Source: 2-02-FULL-55-14 sp964473365 (GTDB lineage Bacteria; Bacteroidota; Ignavibacteria; UBA10030). Taken from it: DNA of 64,000 nt. Each line of letters starts with the position of its first letter. Position 1 is the first letter of the stretch. The stretch is from NCBI GenBank assembly GCA_964473365.1, contig CAYYOV010000016.1, positions 1 through 64,000 of the forward strand, written 5' to 3'. Below, piece by piece: positions 62,373 through 64,000 of this stretch. A model generated the notes under the pieces. That model did no database searches. It had not been told where the DNA came from and was given only the letters and a program-made list of their open reading frames with translations. The position numbers and the translations under genes are program-made.

Positions 62373-62996
62373 TTGACCTCCGCCCTGGCGTTGCTGATCG
62401 GATACCTCATTGGCAGTATTCCGTCGGCGTACCTTGTGGTTCGCAAGCGGACTGGCGTCGACATCCGCGCTGCCGGCAGCGGCAACGTCGGAGGCTACAA
62501 CGCCGCCCAGGTCACCGGGTCGAGTTGGACTGGAGTCTTCGTAGGTCTCCTGGACGGTGCAAAAGGTGTCGTAGCCTCCTTCGGAGCGTGGTGGCTCTTT
62601 CCAGATCAGGTCATCGTTCAATATGCAGCAACGCTCGGCGCTGTCGTCGGCCATAATTATCCCGTCTGGCTGCGCTTCAAAGGGGGTCGCGGCCTTGCAA
62701 CGGCCGCCGGATTGATGTTCGGCATCGGTCTCTTCTACACCTTTGCCTGGACCCTGAGCTGGGTGGTCTTCCACCGTCTTACGAAAGATATCATTCGGTC
62801 GAACGTCCTCGCGTCGCTCGTCGCACCGGTTCTGACGTGGCTGGCGCCTGCGACGGCAGTCTCCTTCCTGTTCGTTCGTCCGCAGTCTGTATCTGACTAT
62901 GCATGGTTCGTCTCCATTCTTAGTGTGCTCTTCATTCTGAGTCATGCCGGTGCGTTGCAGGATCCCAAACCAGACGCTGAGGCCTCACCATCATGA
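62373..62996 (+). CDS. plsY: glycerol-3-phosphate acyltransferase PlsY
   Basis: 207 aa, multi-span membrane protein. IGSIPSAYLVVR (14-25), GSGNVGGYNA (34-43) and LRFKGGRGLATAAG are the three conserved motifs. It acylates glycerol-3-phosphate from acyl phosphate, the first step of phospholipid synthesis. The start is TTG. Its stop overlaps the next ATG (ATGA). Confidence 0.94.
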   Translation: MTSALALLIGYLIGSIPSAYLVVRKRTGVDIRAAGSGNVGGYNAAQVTGSSWTGVFVGLLDGAKGVVASFGAWWLFPDQVIVQYAATLGAVVGHNYPVWLRFKGGRGLATAAGLMFGIGLFYTFAWTLSWVVFHRLTKDIIRSNVLASLVAPVLTWLAPATAVSFLFVRPQSVSDYAWFVSILSVLFILSHAGALQDPKPDAEASPS

Positions 62997-64000
62997 GCAG
63001 TCCCTATCTTCGTATTGTGGTCATTCTCACGGTCCCGTTGCTTCTTGGCATCGGCATTGGCTACGCCCTGAGCTCAGGAGGTGACGCCAAGGCCACCGAG
63101 AATGCGCTGACCACCGCGGGACCTCTGGCTGACGTGACTACGCAGGCAGTTCCGTCGGCCTCGAGTGCGCAGGAGATCCAGGCGACGCGTCAGAATGCCA
63201 TCACGCGCGCCGTGGCCCGCGTCAGTCCGGCCGTCGTCGGGATCAACGTCACCGAGATCCGGCAGTTCCGCGATCCGATGTTCCGGTTCTTCGGCGACGA
63301 TCCGTTCTTCCGGCAGTTCTTCGGCGACCGGACCTACCAACAAGAAGTGAAGGGGCTCGGGTCGGGCTTCTTCGTGTCGAACGATGGCTACATCGTGACG
63401 AATGATCATGTCGCGGGGAATGCGGCCCAGATCAAGGTGACGATGACCGACGGACGCCAGCTCGACGCGGAACTGGTCGGAACCGATGCCCTCACGGACC
63501 TGAGCCTGCTGAAGGTCGAAGGGACGGGATTCCCGGCCGTCGAGTTGGGGAATTCCGATGACATCATCATCGGAGAATGGGCGATCGCGCTCGGCAACCC
63601 GTTCGGGATGTTTGAGATCAACGACAAGCCGACCGTTACCGTCGGCGTCATTTCCGCAACGGGAATGAATCTGGGGAGCATGAACAACCGGTTCTATCGC
63701 GATATGATCGAGACCGACGCAGCGATCAATGGCGGCAACAGCGGCGGACCGCTCGTGAATTCGGAAGGAAAGGTTGTCGGTGTGAATACGCTCATTTTTA
63801 CCGGCGGTCAGTCAACGACCTTCGTGGGGTATGGATTCGCCATCCCGATCAACAAGGTGAAACGGGTCGTTGATGAGCTGAAACGCAAAGGGAAGGTCTC
63901 GCGGGATATCACGACGGGCCTCGACGTGCAACCCGTGGACGCTCGTATCGCCCGGTACTTCGGCCTGCGCGCGATCCAGGGTGTGATCGTCAGCGACTTG
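62993..64000 (+). CDS. DegQ/HtrA-family periplasmic serine protease, cut by window end
   Basis: The first 336 residues are visible. A membrane anchor (about 8-26) leads into a trypsin-like domain with His139 (TNDHV), Asp169 (LTDLSLLK) and Ser250 (GNSGGP), so the triad is complete. The first PDZ domain begins near residue 312 (GLDVQPVDARIARYFGL). It degrades or holds misfolded envelope proteins. Its ATG overlaps the plsY stop. Confidence 0.95.
   Translation, partial: MSSPYLRIVVILTVPLLLGIGIGYALSSGGDAKATENALTTAGPLADVTTQAVPSASSAQEIQATRQNAITRAVARVSPAVVGINVTEIRQFRDPMFRFFGDDPFFRQFFGDRTYQQEVKGLGSGFFVSNDGYIVTNDHVAGNAAQIKVTMTDGRQLDAELVGTDALTDLSLLKVEGTGFPAVELGNSDDIIIGEWAIALGNPFGMFEINDKPTVTVGVISATGMNLGSMNNRFYRDMIETDAAINGGNSGGPLVNSEGKVVGVNTLIFTGGQSTTFVGYGFAIPINKVKRVVDELKRKGKVSRDITTGLDVQPVDARIARYFGLRAIQGVIVSDL

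Overview
The window is a bacterial chromosomal segment. The GC-rich coding, heptose-LPS and TamB genes, a PorV-like protein, FlgD-type C-terminal domains and two proteins ending in YPNPFNPST-type (type A) T9SS sorting domains point to a diderm of the Bacteroidota/Chlorobiota (FCB) group. A Kapabacteria- or Ignavibacteria-like lineage is my best guess from gene content; no rRNA is present to confirm it. The record is a scaffold with two 100-N gaps, and one of them is flanked by an unmerged 55-bp overlap.

Layout. 1-3.5 kb: the 5' end of a tRNA-Leu with its promoter, an alpha/beta hydrolase, and a secreted GH18 protein (all minus strand). 3.6-15.1 kb: a plus-strand envelope operon (rfaE1, rfaE2, tamB-like, RNase R, metallopeptidase/propeller/barrel protein). 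15.3-16.3 kb: an orphan PstS-like lipoprotein. 16.4-36.2 kb: a minus-strand run of 11 closely spaced genes (ExbB, two ExbD, FlgD-Ig protein, PorV-like protein, Ca-site outer-membrane barrel, giant TPR protein, TonB-like/DUF4159 fusion, DUF4159 lipoprotein, DUF5683 protein, small lipoprotein, 1649-aa T9SS cargo) that ends in a strong terminator. This is the best candidate for an undescribed envelope machine. 36.3-45.8 kb: leucine dehydrogenase-NusB-MFS, an adenylate cyclase/TPR sensor, and acetate kinase-glucan phosphorylase. 45.9-48.7 kb: a UvrD-like helicase interrupted by about 100 bp carrying in-frame stops, then a glycosyltransferase. 48.7-52.4 kb: a response regulator, a GHL10 lipoprotein and a self-regulated XRE/S24 repressor with two visible operators. 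52.4-54.5 kb: a DUF4296-like lipoprotein and three pilin-like genes, two of them identical at the DNA level with sigma54-like promoters and matching upstream palindromes. 54.6-64 kb: uvrB, comF-like, gap, pgk, rhomboid, ispG, plsY and the start of a DegQ/HtrA protease.

The genes mostly serve envelope building (LPS heptose, TamB, T9SS cargo, ExbB/ExbD machine, pilins, phospholipid synthesis) and central energy metabolism (GAPDH, PGK, AckA, glucan phosphorylase). Eleven promoters share TTG-type -35 boxes, exactly 17-bp spacers and a -10 box close to TAYRTT.
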